Origin: Limnohabitans sp. Rim8
GTDB lineage: Bacteria; Pseudomonadota; Gammaproteobacteria; Burkholderiales; Burkholderiaceae_C
Direction of reading: 5' to 3'
DNA: 64,000 bases
Assembly: GCF_945901735.1 (NCBI RefSeq)
Contig: NZ_CAMDLM010000001.1
Location: 177,893 to 241,892 of the forward strand
A model generated the notes under the pieces. That model did not search any database and was not told the DNA's origin. It saw only the letters and a list, made by a program, of their open reading frames with translations. Positions 17,028-26,331 of the stretch are shown here, in pieces (the stretch's first letter is position 1; each line of letters starts with the position of its first letter). The translations under genes were made by a program, and so were the position numbers.

Positions 17028-18029
17028 TCAGGTCAGTCGTGCCAGCAAAGCAGCGGCGTTGTCATGCAAGACCAGGGCCTGATCGGCTGCCGACAGACGA
17101 GACCCTTGGATGCCCGCGAGGGTTCTGGCGGTATCGAAAATGGGGCAATCGGTGCCCAGCAGCACCCGGTCGGCACCGAACACCGCCACGGCTTGTTCCA
17201 GGGCCTGTGGGCCCAGCGAGGCGCAGTCCACCCACACGGCGCGCGCCCGGCTCGAGGGCATGGGGCGGGCAGGATCGCGCAGGGCCAGCATGTGGTCCAT
17301 GCGTTCGACCACGGCAGGAAAAGTGCCGCCCAGGTTGGCCACCTGAACCGTGATGTTGTGCCACGGTTGCAAAAAGTCCGACAGCAGCAGGGTCACCATG
17401 GCCTGGCCGACTTCGTGTTGAACAGCCAGCGCACGGCGTGCCAGATCGTGGTCAGGGGGCGCATCGGGCAAGGCGCCACTGTCTGGCATGCGTCCGGGGT
17501 GCACAAAAAAGTGCGCCCCCAGCGCCTCGGCCGCTTCAAACAAGGGGCGGATGCGTGCGGCGGTGGCTTCGCTGCGAAAGGCGTCCACCGGCAAAATCGC
17601 CCCCAGCAGCCCCAACTCCAGTCGCGCCCGGCGCAGTTCGGCCACGGCCGCGTCCATGTCGGCCAAGGGCAGTGCGGCGAGTCCGCAAAATCGTTCGGGG
17701 TGCGTCCGGCACAACTGGCCGCAAGCATCGTTGAAGTCACGCACCAGCGGCGCTGCCTGGTCAACAGGCAAACTGTCGATGCCAAACAGACCGGGCAATG
17801 ACAGCATTTGTTTCGCCACGCCTTGCGCCAACATGTGCTCAAACCGCAGCGACGGGTCGGTATGGGCTTGGCTGAACCCCAGGGTGCCGATCGGCATGAC
17901 CAAGCGCTCGGCCCCATCGGCAAGCACCTCCAGCCGTGGCACCTGGCCTTGACGCTGGCGCAGCGCATGGGCCACCTGCGGGGGCACCCAGTGCGCGTGC
18001 ATGTCGATGGCGCGCGCGCCCAGACTCAT
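17028..18029 (-). CDS. amidohydrolase family protein (ACMSD-like, amidohydrolase 2)
   Basis: A 333-residue TIM-barrel metal hydrolase. The N-terminal DMHAHWVPP supplies the HxH metal ligands, FFVHPGRM near residue 183 a third His, and LLGTDCPIFD near residue 295 the conserved barrel-end Asp. This group includes aminocarboxymuconate-semialdehyde decarboxylase, gamma-resorcylate decarboxylase and related decarboxylases or hydrolases of aromatic-pathway intermediates. It overlaps the upstream Bug gene by four bases (ATGA) and belongs to an operon with that gene and a TauD-family dioxygenase. The substrate is unknown. Confidence 0.88.
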   Translation of the reverse strand: MSLGARAIDMHAHWVPPQVAHALRQRQGQVPRLEVLADGAERLVMPIGTLGFSQAHTDPSLRFEHMLAQGVAKQMLSLPGLFGIDSLPVDQAAPLVRDFNDACGQLCRTHPERFCGLAALPLADMDAAVAELRRARLELGLLGAILPVDAFRSEATAARIRPLFEAAEALGAHFFVHPGRMPDSGALPDAPPDHDLARRALAVQHEVGQAMVTLLLSDFLQPWHNITVQVANLGGTFPAVVERMDHMLALRDPARPMPSSRARAVWVDCASLGPQALEQAVAVFGADRVLLGTDCPIFDTARTLAGIQGSRLSAADQALVLHDNAAALLARLT

Positions 18030-19000
18030 TCGGCTTTGGCCCCTGAAGCTTTGACAACTTCAGCCCAGCGGGTGACTTCGCTGTCAATGAATTTGCCAAA
18101 TTCCTGCGGGGAGGAGATCGAGGGCGCCGCCCCGAAGCTGGCCAGCAGGTCCTTGACGTCGTTTTGCTGCATGATTTTGCCGATCTCGGCGTTCAGCCGG
18201 TTGACGATGGCGGTGGGGGTACCTGCGGGCGCCACGATGCCGAACCAAGGTTCAACGTCAAAGCCGGGCAGGCCGCTTTCGGCAAGGGTGGGCACATCCG
18301 GTATGGCGGGCGAGCGTTTGCCGCTGGGGGTTGCTAGCATGACCAGTTTGCCGCCCGCCACATGAGGTTTGGCCACGGCGTATTGCAAAAACATGGCCGA
18401 AACTTGACCACCCAGAAGGTCGGAAGTGGCGGGACCATTGCCCTTGTAGGGGACGTGTGTCACGTCGACGCCAGCGCGGGTTTTGAACAACTCCAGTGCC
18501 AGGTGTGCGCCCGTTCCGATGCCACCGGAGGCGAAGTTGATCTTGCCGGGACGGGCCTTGGCCAGAGCCAGAAATTCATTCACGTTTTTCGCGGGTACAG
18601 ACGGGTGGGTGACCAGCACCATGGGCGACCAAGCCGCACGGATCACGGGGCTGAAGTCCTTGCGCGCGTCGTAGCTCAGCCGGGACGCCATCAGGCTTTC
18701 ATTGATGGCCAAATCGGGTGCCACCAACAGCAGCGTGTAGCCATCGGCAGGCGCGCGCGCCACCATGGCACTGCCAATGGTGCTGCCGCCACCGCCTTTG
18801 TTGTCCACGACCACGGTTTGCCCGAGTCGAGTCTGAAGTTGGGCGGAAAGCAGGCGGCCCAGAATGTCCGTGAACCCGCCGGGCGGGTACGGCACCACCA
18901 AACGGATGGGTTTGTCGGGGTAGGCGGGTTGGCTGAAAACACCTGTACAGGCACTCAGTGCCAGCGCAGCAAAAACAGCACGTCTGGAAAAACGGAACAT
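18026..19000 (-). CDS. Bug family periplasmic substrate-binding protein
   Basis: A 324-residue precursor with an N-terminal export signal (RRAVFAALALSACTGVFSQ). The Cys in LSAC could make it a lipoprotein, but the lipobox is followed by Thr, so this is uncertain. The mature Bug fold opens YPDKPIRLVVPYPPGGFTDI and contains the ADGYTLLLVAPDLA and THVPYKGNGPA segments. It lies between the TauD-like dioxygenase gene (72 bases upstream) and the amidohydrolase gene (four-base overlap), so it probably recognises the substrate that these enzymes process (inference). Confidence 0.94.
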   Translation of the reverse strand: MFRFSRRAVFAALALSACTGVFSQPAYPDKPIRLVVPYPPGGFTDILGRLLSAQLQTRLGQTVVVDNKGGGGSTIGSAMVARAPADGYTLLLVAPDLAINESLMASRLSYDARKDFSPVIRAAWSPMVLVTHPSVPAKNVNEFLALAKARPGKINFASGGIGTGAHLALELFKTRAGVDVTHVPYKGNGPATSDLLGGQVSAMFLQYAVAKPHVAGGKLVMLATPSGKRSPAIPDVPTLAESGLPGFDVEPWFGIVAPAGTPTAIVNRLNAEIGKIMQQNDVKDLLASFGAAPSISSPQEFGKFIDSEVTRWAEVVKASGAKAE

Positions 19001-19071
19001 GACAGTCTCCTCATTTGAATGGCCAACAGATGGCTGGATTGATCACAAAAGGTGTTTTAGCACCCACAAGC

Positions 19072-20049
19072 TCAAAGGTCGAGTTGCCTCTTTTGCGCAG
19101 TACCCGCCTGGCGAAACTGCGACAACGGCGGCATCAGATAACGCCGCAGGTCAGAGGGGTCGGCGGCCGGGTCGGCAGCCACAGGGCGGGTGCCGGCGAT
19201 GGTCACGCGCTCCATCAGGCGACGCTGCGGGTAGTAATCGTGCAAGGCGGAGTGTTGCACATGGCGGTTGTCCCAAAACACCACCATGTCCGGTTCCCAG
19301 CAGTGCCGGTACTGGTATTCATGAATCAGGGTCTTGCGGTACAGCATGTCCAGGATCATGCGGCTCTCGTCTTCGGCCATGCCCTTGATGTGCAAGGTGA
19401 ACTGGGGGTTGACAAAAATGAGCTTTTTGCCCGTGATCGGGTGCACCGACACCACCGGATGGGTGACGGCAGGGTAGCGGTCCTCAAAGCGACGCAACTT
19501 CTCGATGCCATCGGCGTCGGTGGGGAAAAGGCTGCGGAAAGGCTTGAAGTCGTGGACGGCTTCCAGCCCCGACAAAAAGCGCTGCCAGCGGTCGGACAAG
19601 CCTTCGTAGACCGCTGACATGCTGGCAAATGCGGTGTTGCCGCCGTGTTCAGGAATGATTTTGGCGCACAGCGCCGTGCCCATGGGCGGCGCTTCCCGAA
19701 AGGTTTCGTCGGTGTGCCAGATGTCTGTGGGGGCGGGGGGATTGCCCTCCTTGTTGTCATAGACGATCAACTCGGGGGCGTCGGCGCTGCTGGTGGAAAA
19801 GGGGTGAACGCTCAGGGTACCGAAACAGCGGCCAAAGCGGCGCAGGTCTTCCGAGGAAATCACCTGATCCGGAAAGACCAACACGCCATGTTGGGCATGC
19901 GCCAGTTTGAGGGCCTCGACCGTGGCGTCGTCCAGCGCCTGGCGCAGGTCGATGCCGGTGATGCGTGCGCCAAGAAAAACGCCAACACGGCGAATTTCCA
20001 GTGCCGAGGAAGCCGCTGTGACGGGGCCCTGTGGGGTTCCAATAGCCAT
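19072..20049 (-). CDS. TauD/TfdA family Fe(II)/2-oxoglutarate dioxygenase
   Basis: A 325-residue protein with the TauD facial triad: WHTDETF provides His and Asp near residues 105-107, and the distal His is in the NRHVQHSALHDYYPQ segment near residue 270, followed by the 2-oxoglutarate-binding Arg in RRLMERVTI. Such enzymes hydroxylate sulfonates, phenoxyacetates, carnitine-like or other small acids and release succinate and CO2. The start at 20049 has an AAGGAG box. It is the first gene of an operon with a Bug protein and an amidohydrolase. The substrate is undetermined. Confidence 0.92.
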   Translation of the reverse strand: MAIGTPQGPVTAASSALEIRRVGVFLGARITGIDLRQALDDATVEALKLAHAQHGVLVFPDQVISSEDLRRFGRCFGTLSVHPFSTSSADAPELIVYDNKEGNPPAPTDIWHTDETFREAPPMGTALCAKIIPEHGGNTAFASMSAVYEGLSDRWQRFLSGLEAVHDFKPFRSLFPTDADGIEKLRRFEDRYPAVTHPVVSVHPITGKKLIFVNPQFTLHIKGMAEDESRMILDMLYRKTLIHEYQYRHCWEPDMVVFWDNRHVQHSALHDYYPQRRLMERVTIAGTRPVAADPAADPSDLRRYLMPPLSQFRQAGTAQKRQLDL

Positions 20050-20216
20050 GACCTATAACTCCTTGTGGTGCTGCGAAAGCAGCCAGCCCATCAATATAAG
20101 GGCAGGAGTCGCTCAAATGAATTGAAATTGCAAGGGCAATGCTATTCCGTCAGGTTATGACTTGAAGGCTGGGCTCGTCGCTGCAGCGGCCGGACCCGCC
20201 GGCTCACCAAGGGCCT

Positions 20217-20639
20217 TCAGCGCACCAGCAGCACAGGCACTTTGCAGTGCGCCAGCACTTGGGTGGCGACCGAGCCCATGACCAAGTTGCCCAAGGTGCC
20301 GTGGCCGTGCGAGCCCATCACCACCAAGTCAAACTTGCCGCTGTCGGCGGATTTAGAAATGGTCTCACCCGCATGGCCCACTTTGGCCATGGTTTTGGCG
20401 TCGATGCCGTGGCGCAATTAAAACTTGGTGACCGGGCTGAGTACTTTTTCCGCTTCGTCGCGGTGGTAGCTGTCAACCATCTCTTTGCCCACGGCAGCGC
20501 GTGCGCGGGGCGGCAGTTGGGGGCTCACCGTCAGCAGGGTGTAGCGGTTGTTCGTGCTGAAAAGCTCGTCGTGTGTGGTCAAGTAGGCCAGCATTTTTCG
20601 GGTGTATTCACTGCCATCAACGGCCAATAAGATTTTCAT
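20217..20639 (-). pseudogene. universal stress protein (UspA family) interrupted by an in-frame TAA
   Basis: The frame starts MKILLAVDGSEYTRKML at 20639 behind an AGGAGA ribosome site. After SPVTKF it meets TAA at 20418-20420 and then continues, in the same frame, LRHGIDAKTMAKVGHAGETI to the C-terminal nucleotide-binding motif GSHGHGTLGNLVMGSVA and VPVLLVR, a complete single-domain Usp of about 139 codons. Removal of the stop restores a normal protein, so this is a point nonsense mutation or a sequence error. The first half alone (73 residues) lacks the ATP-binding G-2x-G-9x-G motif. An FNR/Anr-like palindrome lies about 60 bases upstream. Confidence 0.88.
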
Positions 20640-20700
20640 GAGGGTCTCCTGTTGCAGATCAGACAAGTCTTCACTCTATGCCGTGCAGGGCCATGAGGTC

Positions 20701-20714
20701 TTGACCTAGGTCAT
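20701..20714 (-). promoter_or_regulatory. FNR/Anr-like binding site upstream of the universal stress protein gene
   Basis: TTGACCTAGGTCAT has the TTGAC-N4-GTCA(A) form of FNR/Anr/Dnr boxes with one mismatch, and contains a perfect 12-base palindrome. It is centred about 69 bases upstream of the start codon at 20639, so a class II activator position is possible. Anaerobic activation of usp genes by such regulators is known in beta- and gammaproteobacteria; here it is inferred from the motif alone. Confidence 0.55.
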
Positions 20715-20759
20715 GAAATCAGAAGGTGGCGTGTGCCATCAGGTTGGAGCTGGGCGGAC

Positions 20760-21641
20760 TCATGTGCCCCTGACCTCCAGTACGCATTGCGGTTTGAACA
20801 TCAGTTGCTCATTTTTGCGCGCATAACCCAGCGGGTTGGCCACCACGCGGCAGCCGTTTTGGGTGTAGTCGCTGGGGCAATGCAAATGGCCGTGCAGCCA
20901 CAACTGGGCGTGGGGCAGCATGTGGTCCAGTGCGTTGCAAAACCCCGCTGTGCCTGGCACCCGGCCATAGCGCGGGTCGGCGCTGCTCAGGCTGGGTGCA
21001 AAGTGGGTGACCACCACGGTCGGGCCCGCAAAAGGCACGTTCAGCGCAGCGCTCAGCCAGTCCTGGCATTGCAGGGCTTGCTCGCGCAGGCCCTCGGCCA
21101 GCCAGGGCTCACTTTGGCGCGTGGTCAGGGTTTTGCGCAGGTAAAAGTTGGCGGCGCGAAAGGCCTTGTGGCGGGCCTTGAGTTGGCGTGTGTACTGGCT
21201 GTTGGGGTGGCTGAAGTGCGCCGGAATTTTGTCGGTCAGCGGGTCGGGGATGGGCTGCCCGGCCAGCGGCCCCAGCGCGTCAAAGTCGGTCCACAGCGTG
21301 GTGCCCACAAAGCGCACGCCACCCAGTTGCAGCACTTCGCGCTCCAGCCAGGTGATGCCCAGCCGCGCGCAGGTTTGGCGCAGCCGGGCGTGGGCCACGT
21401 CAAAGTCCAGCCCGTCGTACTCGTGGTTGCCGGGCACAAACAACACGGGTGTGGGCCAGCCGTGCAGGGGTGAGAACCGCGCCAGGCCAAAGTCGCCGTC
21501 GCCCGCGCTGGCCAAGGCCGAGCCCGCTTGGTAAGAGCCAATGTCGCCCGCGAGCACCAGCACATCGGCACCCGGGGCCGGGCTGGGCATGAAGTCGGGG
21601 TGGGACTCCAGGTGCAGGTCGGACAGGAGTTGGATGTTCAT
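20760..21641 (-). CDS. metallophosphoesterase (calcineurin-like)
   Basis: A 293-residue cytosolic protein with the metallophosphoesterase signature: LLSDLHLESHP (first metal Asp and His), VLVLAGDIGSY, VPGNHEYDGL, then VVVTHFAPS and HGHLHCPSDY near the C-terminus. The start at 21641 overlaps the upstream LysR gene by four bases (ATGA), so they share a transcript. Members cleave phosphomonoesters or phosphodiesters, including cyclic nucleotides and Ap4A; substrate cannot be predicted. Confidence 0.92.
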   Translation of the reverse strand: MNIQLLSDLHLESHPDFMPSPAPGADVLVLAGDIGSYQAGSALASAGDGDFGLARFSPLHGWPTPVLFVPGNHEYDGLDFDVAHARLRQTCARLGITWLEREVLQLGGVRFVGTTLWTDFDALGPLAGQPIPDPLTDKIPAHFSHPNSQYTRQLKARHKAFRAANFYLRKTLTTRQSEPWLAEGLREQALQCQDWLSAALNVPFAGPTVVVTHFAPSLSSADPRYGRVPGTAGFCNALDHMLPHAQLWLHGHLHCPSDYTQNGCRVVANPLGYARKNEQLMFKPQCVLEVRGT

Positions 21642-22630
21642 GTCGAAATGTCGTGGGTCGGCACAGCGTTGGAAAAAGCTTGCCGGGCCACTTGTTGCAG
21701 TTGGGTGCGCAGCCAGTGGTGCGGGCTGTCTTGTTGGCGTTTGCGGTGCCACAGGGCATGCACTTGCACGGGCGGCACGACAAAGGGCAGCTCGTGCAGC
21801 GCCAGCTCATGGGCCATGCCGGTGGTGGGGACAAAGTGGCGTGGCAGCACCGTGAGCAAATCGGAGTTCACCACCACCCGCCCCGCCGTGAAAAACTGGT
21901 TCACCGTGAGCACAATGCGCCTTTGCTGTCCGATGGCGGCCAGCGCTTCGTCCACAAAGCCGTAGGCTCGCCCGGAAAAGCTGACCAGCAAGTGCCGGGC
22001 CGCGCAATAGGCTTGCAAGCCGATGGGCCGCTTGGCCAGTGGGTGGCCCTTGCGCATCACGCACACGTATTCGCCCGAATACAGGCGCTGGTGTTCAAAC
22101 GCAATGGCCTCGCCCGATTGGGCGCGTGCCGTCAGGTCGGCCAGCACCGCCGGAAAGTAGCCCAGCGCGATGTCGGCGCTGTCTTCGCTGAGCAACTTGC
22201 GCGGGTCGCGTGTGGTCAGGGGGAGCACGCGCAAGGACACGCCGGAGGCCTGCAGCTCCAGCTGGCGGGCCAGCCCGCCCATGAGTTCGGCGGCGGTGGC
22301 GTCGGCCATGGCCAGCACAAAGGTGCTGTTGGCCTGCTGCGGCTCAAAAGCGTTGGGCACGATGGCCGCCTGCAATTGGCGCAGGGCCTCGCGCACACTG
22401 GGCCACAGGGCCTGCGCCCGGGGCGTGGGCTCGACGCCGTGACCGTGCCGGCGCACCAGCTCATCGCCCAAGGCCTCGCGCAAGCGGCGCAAGGCATTGC
22501 TCACGGCCGGTTGGGTGAGTGACAGGTTGTGCGCGGCCCGGGTCAGGCTGCGCTCGGCCATGACTTCGTCAAACACCCGCAGCAAGTTCAGGTCGAGGGT
22601 GCGAAAAGAGGACGGGATGGGGGAGGGCAT
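21638..22630 (-). CDS. LysR family transcriptional regulator (NodD-like subgroup)
   Basis: A 330-residue LysR protein with the helix-turn-helix at residues about 15-45 (LNLLRVFDEVMAERSLTRAA, then TQPAVSNALRRLR) and a substrate-binding domain of the NodD/LinR/DntR type, which often responds to aromatic compounds. It is divergent from the orphan membrane-protein gene at 22776 and overlaps the downstream phosphoesterase gene by four bases. Its target is unknown; the 145-base divergent spacer is the natural operator location. Confidence 0.93.
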   Translation of the reverse strand: MPSPIPSSFRTLDLNLLRVFDEVMAERSLTRAAHNLSLTQPAVSNALRRLREALGDELVRRHGHGVEPTPRAQALWPSVREALRQLQAAIVPNAFEPQQANSTFVLAMADATAAELMGGLARQLELQASGVSLRVLPLTTRDPRKLLSEDSADIALGYFPAVLADLTARAQSGEAIAFEHQRLYSGEYVCVMRKGHPLAKRPIGLQAYCAARHLLVSFSGRAYGFVDEALAAIGQQRRIVLTVNQFFTAGRVVVNSDLLTVLPRHFVPTTGMAHELALHELPFVVPPVQVHALWHRKRQQDSPHHWLRTQLQQVARQAFSNAVPTHDIST

Positions 22631-22775
22631 GGGTGATCTTCAACTATCACCATTATGAATGAATGCCATTATGAAGATAAAGTTGAACGACATTGGTAAA
22701 AACCCTATGATTCGACTCATGCTTTTGTTGATTTGGGTTGCCAAAGAAAACAAAATCGAATCAAGGAAACACACG

Positions 22776-23246
22776 ATGAACACCACCGCCAAATCTGTCC
22801 TGGGCACCATGCCCGCCGTTTCTGAGGCACTCACCGCCCACAGCACTTCCAGCAAAACTCTGGCGAACCTGCTGCTCGCCGCAGGTGTGGCTGCACTGGT
22901 CGTCGGTGTCGATCAGATGATCGACAGCTGGGCCGAATCCCATGTGGTGGCCGCCTGGCTGGCGCTGTGGGCCGTGGCCGTGCTGGCCATTTGGGTGCTG
23001 CGCGGCCTGACACGCCACTTGGCACAAAACCTGATGACCGGGTTGGACGCCTGGTCGGCCCATGTGGCCCGGAGCCGCGCCGACGAGCGTTTGTGGTCCA
23101 TGGCGCAGTCCGACCCGCGTCTGATGAGTGAGCTGCAAGTGGCCATGGACCGCGCCAGCGAAGCCACAGGTCCGGCCCGTGATCTGGAAAACCTGATGAC
23201 GCGCCGTGCCGCCCGACTGGTGCGAGACCGCATGTATTACATCTGA
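22776..23246 (+). CDS. orphan membrane protein with two transmembrane helices
   Basis: A 156-residue protein that I do not recognise. Residues about 30-48 (LANLLLAAGVAALVVGVDQ) and 61-80 (WLALWAVAVLAIWVLRGL) are hydrophobic helices, followed by a soluble charged C-terminal half (DAWSAHVARSRADERLW and RRAARLVRDRMYYI). The ATG at 22776 is preceded by AAGGAAAC; earlier in-frame ATGs give a poor N-terminus. It is divergent from a LysR regulator and followed by a probable terminator. The Arg-rich cytosolic tail with a short loop between helices suggests an inner-membrane protein; no function is assigned. Confidence 0.75.
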   Translation: MNTTAKSVLGTMPAVSEALTAHSTSSKTLANLLLAAGVAALVVGVDQMIDSWAESHVVAAWLALWAVAVLAIWVLRGLTRHLAQNLMTGLDAWSAHVARSRADERLWSMAQSDPRLMSELQVAMDRASEATGPARDLENLMTRRAARLVRDRMYYI

Positions 23247-23285
23247 AGTTTTATCTCCGGGGTCCTGCGGTGACCCACACAACCC

Positions 23286-23312
23286 AAGGCCTCCTTGAGC
23301 AGGCTTTTTTTT
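23286..23312 (+). terminator. probable rho-independent terminator
   Basis: A short GC stem (GCCT with AGGC, extended by weak AA/TT pairs) precedes eight T residues, about 40 bases after the orphan membrane-protein stop. Confidence 0.5.
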
Positions 23313-23344
23313 CATGCAAAAGGGGCGGGGCCCCGTTGGCCGCT

Positions 23345-24253
23345 TCAAGGCGAAGGGCGAGACGCCAAATAAATGCCGGGCAAGATCAGCGCCGCGCCCA
23401 TCAGGTGGTGCCAACCCATGGCTTCACCCAGCACCAGCCAAGCGGCCAAGCCGCCATACAAGGGGCCCAGGTACAAACTGACGGCCACGCGGCTGGCGCC
23501 CAAGACCTTTTGGCAAAAGCCATAGGCCCAATACGCCCCAATGCCCGGCAACAAGCCCGCGGCCACCACCAACAGCGTGGCCTGCCAAGTCCAAGCGGGT
23601 GTGTCGGCTTGAACGAATTCCCAAGCGGCAAAGGGCAGCAGCACCAGCATGCCGCCCATGCAAATCGCAGCCAAACGCGCGGTGGAACCCAGCGGTGTGG
23701 GCCACTTTTTTTGCAGCAAGGCATAAGCAGCCCACGACACCATGGCCAGCACGATCCAGCCGTCACCGGCAACCCATTGCACCTGGCCCAAGGCCAGCCA
23801 CTGGCCTTTGACCACGACATGGAACACGCCCGCCATGGCGATTACCACGCCCACGCTCTGGCGCACAGAAAACCGCTCGCCCAGCCACCACACCGCCGCC
23901 ACGGCGATGATCACGGGGGAGGCGGCGTAAATGAGCGCAATGTTCATGGCCGAGGTGGTTTTTGCGCCTTGGTAAACCCAGGCCCCGCAAATCAACATGC
24001 CCAAGGCCCCCAAGACCAAGTAGCGGCCCGCATCGCGCAGCGTGCTGTGCCGCTCGCGCCACAGTTCACTGCGTGCAATGAATGCCAGGATCACCCCCGC
24101 CAAAGCCCACCGGCCCAAGGCCAACATGTGGGGCTCCACCACGCCGATGGCGCTGCGTGCCACGATGTAATTGACCGACCACAAGGCCGGTGTCACCCAC
24201 ATCAACCACGAGGCGATGCGGATGCGGGATTCAGAGGTATTCAGCAAAGACAT
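23345..24253 (-). CDS. EamA (drug/metabolite transporter) family permease
   Basis: A 302-residue membrane protein with about ten helices in two EamA repeats (WLMWVTPALWSVNYIVAR at the start; GWIVLAMVSWAAYALLQKKW opening the second repeat near residue 150). It ends with the short LASRPSP tail. A start at 24253 is used; 24274 is also possible. It lies downstream of the pckG terminator on the same strand and probably has its own promoter or is a separate unit. Substrate unknown. Confidence 0.92.
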   Translation of the reverse strand: MSLLNTSESRIRIASWLMWVTPALWSVNYIVARSAIGVVEPHMLALGRWALAGVILAFIARSELWRERHSTLRDAGRYLVLGALGMLICGAWVYQGAKTTSAMNIALIYAASPVIIAVAAVWWLGERFSVRQSVGVVIAMAGVFHVVVKGQWLALGQVQWVAGDGWIVLAMVSWAAYALLQKKWPTPLGSTARLAAICMGGMLVLLPFAAWEFVQADTPAWTWQATLLVVAAGLLPGIGAYWAYGFCQKVLGASRVAVSLYLGPLYGGLAAWLVLGEAMGWHHLMGAALILPGIYLASRPSP

Positions 24254-24270
24254 GACACCGATTGTGCAGG

Positions 24271-24310
24271 CCAAAAAAAACCGCCCCGGTTTGTGGTGGC
24301 CGGGGCGGTT
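24271..24310 (-). terminator. rho-independent terminator after pckG
   Basis: A perfect 11-base stem (AACCGCCCCGG with CCGGGGCGGTT) and a ten-base loop; on the minus strand the stem is followed by eight T residues. It lies 38 bases past the pckG stop. Confidence 0.92.
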
Positions 24311-24347
24311 GGAGACTCAGACGCCGGAGGGGCGCAGAAGCTGATTT

Positions 24348-26237
24348 TTAAGCCAGACGCGACTGGAGCGCTGCTTTGGTGTCCAGCAAGGCCTGGGGCA
24401 GGTGGTAACTCAGCTGCGCAAAGTGTTCGTCGTGCAGTTTGAACTCGGCTTGCCAGGCGGCTTTGTCGATGCTGGTGACGGACTTGAATTGCTCAGCGCT
24501 GAACGCGATGCCGTTCCAGTTGATTTCGCTGTAGGTGGGCACGATGCCGAACATGGTCTCTTCGCCCTGGGCTTTGCCTTCCAGGCGGTCGATCATCCAC
24601 TTGAGCACGCGCATGTTGTCGCCATAGCCTGGCCAGACAAACGCGCCGTCTTCGCCCTTGCGGAACCAGTTCACGCAGTACATGGCGGGCAACTTGTGGC
24701 CAGCGGCTTGCGCCTTGGCGCCGGTGTCGAGCCAGTGCTGGAAGTAGTCGCTCATGTTGTAGCCGCAAAACGGCAGCATGGCGAACGGGTCGCGGCGCAC
24801 CACGCCTTGCGCGCCAAAGGCGGCGGCAGTCGTCTCCGAGCCCATGGTCGCGGCCATGTACACGCCCTCGGTCCAGCTGCGCGCTTCGGTGACCAGTGGC
24901 ACGGTGGTCGAGCGGCGGCCGCCGAACATGAAGGCGTCGATCGGCACGCCTGCAGCGTCGTCCCAAGCGGGGTCGAGTGCCGGGTTGTTGGTCGCAGCCA
25001 CCGTGAAGCGGGCGTTGGGGTGAGCGGCTTTGGCGCCGGTCTCTTTGGCGATCTGGGGGGTCCAGTCCTTGCCTTGCCAGTCGATCAAATGGTCGGGCAG
25101 TTGGCCGGTGTCCTTTTCCATGCCTTCCCACCACACGTCGCCGTCGTCCGTCAGGGCCACGTTGGTGAAGATCACGTCCTTGTTCAGGCTCAGCATGCAG
25201 TTGGGGTTGGTCTTCATGTTGGTGCCGGGGGCCACGCCAAAGTAACCGGCTTCGGGGTTGATGGCGACCATCTTGCCGTTGGTGTGGGGCTTGATCCAGG
25301 CGATGTCGTCGCCGATGGTGGTGACTTTCCAGCCTTCAAAGACAGTTGGCGGCACCAGCATCGAGAAGTTGGTTTTGCCGCAGGCGCTGGGGAAAGCAGC
25401 CGCCACGTGGTATTTTTTGCCCTGGGGGTTGGTCACGCCCAAAATCAGCATGTGCTCGGCCAACCAGCCCTGGCTACCGGAGGGGCCCCCTGCGGCTTCC
25501 CGGCCCATGTTGGAGGCGATGCGCAGCGCAAAGCACTTCTTGCCCAAGAGCGCGTTGCCGCCGTAGCCCGAACCATAAGACCAGATTTCGCGGGTCTCGG
25601 GGTAGTGCACGATGTATTTGGTGGAGGGGTTGCAAGGCCAGGATGTGGTGTCCTTTTCACCTGCGGCCAACGGCGCGCCCACGGTGTGCATGCACGGCAC
25701 AAAGTCGCCGTCGGTGCCCAGCACGTCGAACACCGCCTTGCCCATGCGGGTCATGATCTTCTGGTTCACCACCACGTAGGCGCTGTCGCTCAGCTCGATG
25801 CCGATGTGGCTGATGTGCGAGCCCAAGGGGCCCATCGAGAAAGGCACCACATACATCGTGCGGCCTGCCATGCAGCCGTCAAACAGCGGGTTCAGGGTAG
25901 CGCGCATTTGCGCAGGTTCCATCCAGTTGTTGGTCGGGCCTGCGTCTTCTTTTTGGGCCGAGCAGATGAAAGTGCGGTCTTCCACTCGGGCCACGTCCGA
26001 AGGGTCGGAACAAGCCAAGAAAGAGTTGGCGCGCTTGGCGGGGTTGAGCTTTTTGAAGGTGCCTGCGGCCACCAACTCTGCGCACAGGCGGTCGTACTCT
26101 TCTTGCGAGCCGTCGCACCAATGAATGTTGGCCGGCTTGCACAGGGCGGCCATTTCGGCGACCCAGGCGATCAGTTTGGCGTTCTTGACGTATTTGGGCG
26201 TATTCAGGTTCAGGCCCTGCATCACGGGTGAGTTCAT
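24348..26237 (-). CDS. pckG: phosphoenolpyruvate carboxykinase (GTP)
   Basis: A 629-residue GTP-dependent PEP carboxykinase, the gluconeogenic enzyme converting oxaloacetate and GTP to PEP, GDP and CO2. The kinase-1a loop [13 protein letters not shown] (active-site Cys and P-loop Lys) is near residue 285, the metal/nucleotide segment IGDDIAWIK follows, and [20 protein letters not shown] and [13 protein letters not shown] are family signatures. The first residues ([19 protein letters not shown]) match the family start, so the longer open frame to 26594 is not coding. A strong terminator lies downstream and a 40-base hairpin in the leader. It is divergent from modA. Confidence 0.97.
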   Translation of the reverse strand: MNSPVMQGLNLNTPKYVKNAKLIAWVAEMAALCKPANIHWCDGSQEEYDRLCAELVAAGTFKKLNPAKRANSFLACSDPSDVARVEDRTFICSAQKEDAGPTNNWMEPAQMRATLNPLFDGCMAGRTMYVVPFSMGPLGSHISHIGIELSDSAYVVVNQKIMTRMGKAVFDVLGTDGDFVPCMHTVGAPLAAGEKDTTSWPCNPSTKYIVHYPETREIWSYGSGYGGNALLGKKCFALRIASNMGREAAGGPSGSQGWLAEHMLILGVTNPQGKKYHVAAAFPSACGKTNFSMLVPPTVFEGWKVTTIGDDIAWIKPHTNGKMVAINPEAGYFGVAPGTNMKTNPNCMLSLNKDVIFTNVALTDDGDVWWEGMEKDTGQLPDHLIDWQGKDWTPQIAKETGAKAAHPNARFTVAATNNPALDPAWDDAAGVPIDAFMFGGRRSTTVPLVTEARSWTEGVYMAATMGSETTAAAFGAQGVVRRDPFAMLPFCGYNMSDYFQHWLDTGAKAQAAGHKLPAMYCVNWFRKGEDGAFVWPGYGDNMRVLKWMIDRLEGKAQGEETMFGIVPTYSEINWNGIAFSAEQFKSVTSIDKAAWQAEFKLHDEHFAQLSYHLPQALLDTKAALQSRLA

Positions 26238-26261
26238 GGGAAGTGCTCCAAGTTTAAAAAT

Positions 26262-26301
26262 CGTTTTTTCAAAACCTCTGCGCAGGGGCTTTGAAAAAAC
26301 G
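26262..26301 (-). promoter_or_regulatory. large hairpin in the pckG leader, attenuator-like
   Basis: Two perfect 12-base arms (CGTTTTTTCAAA with TTTGAAAAAACG) enclose 16 bases that themselves centre on the palindrome CTGCGCAG. On the pckG strand the structure is followed by ATTTTT and the start codon comes 25 bases later. If transcription starts upstream it could terminate early or form a regulatory leader; it could instead be a protein-binding dyad. Confidence 0.55.
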
Positions 26302-26331
26302 GCTGTGGGGCTGAGATACTGAAGGCTTTGG

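Noticed and set aside
16903..20420. TAA reassigned to a sense codon or programmed read-through, suggested by two in-frame TAA codons
   Set aside because: TAA is used as the normal stop in other genes here (for example acuI at 11669), and no read-through signal is visible; point mutations or sequence errors are simpler.
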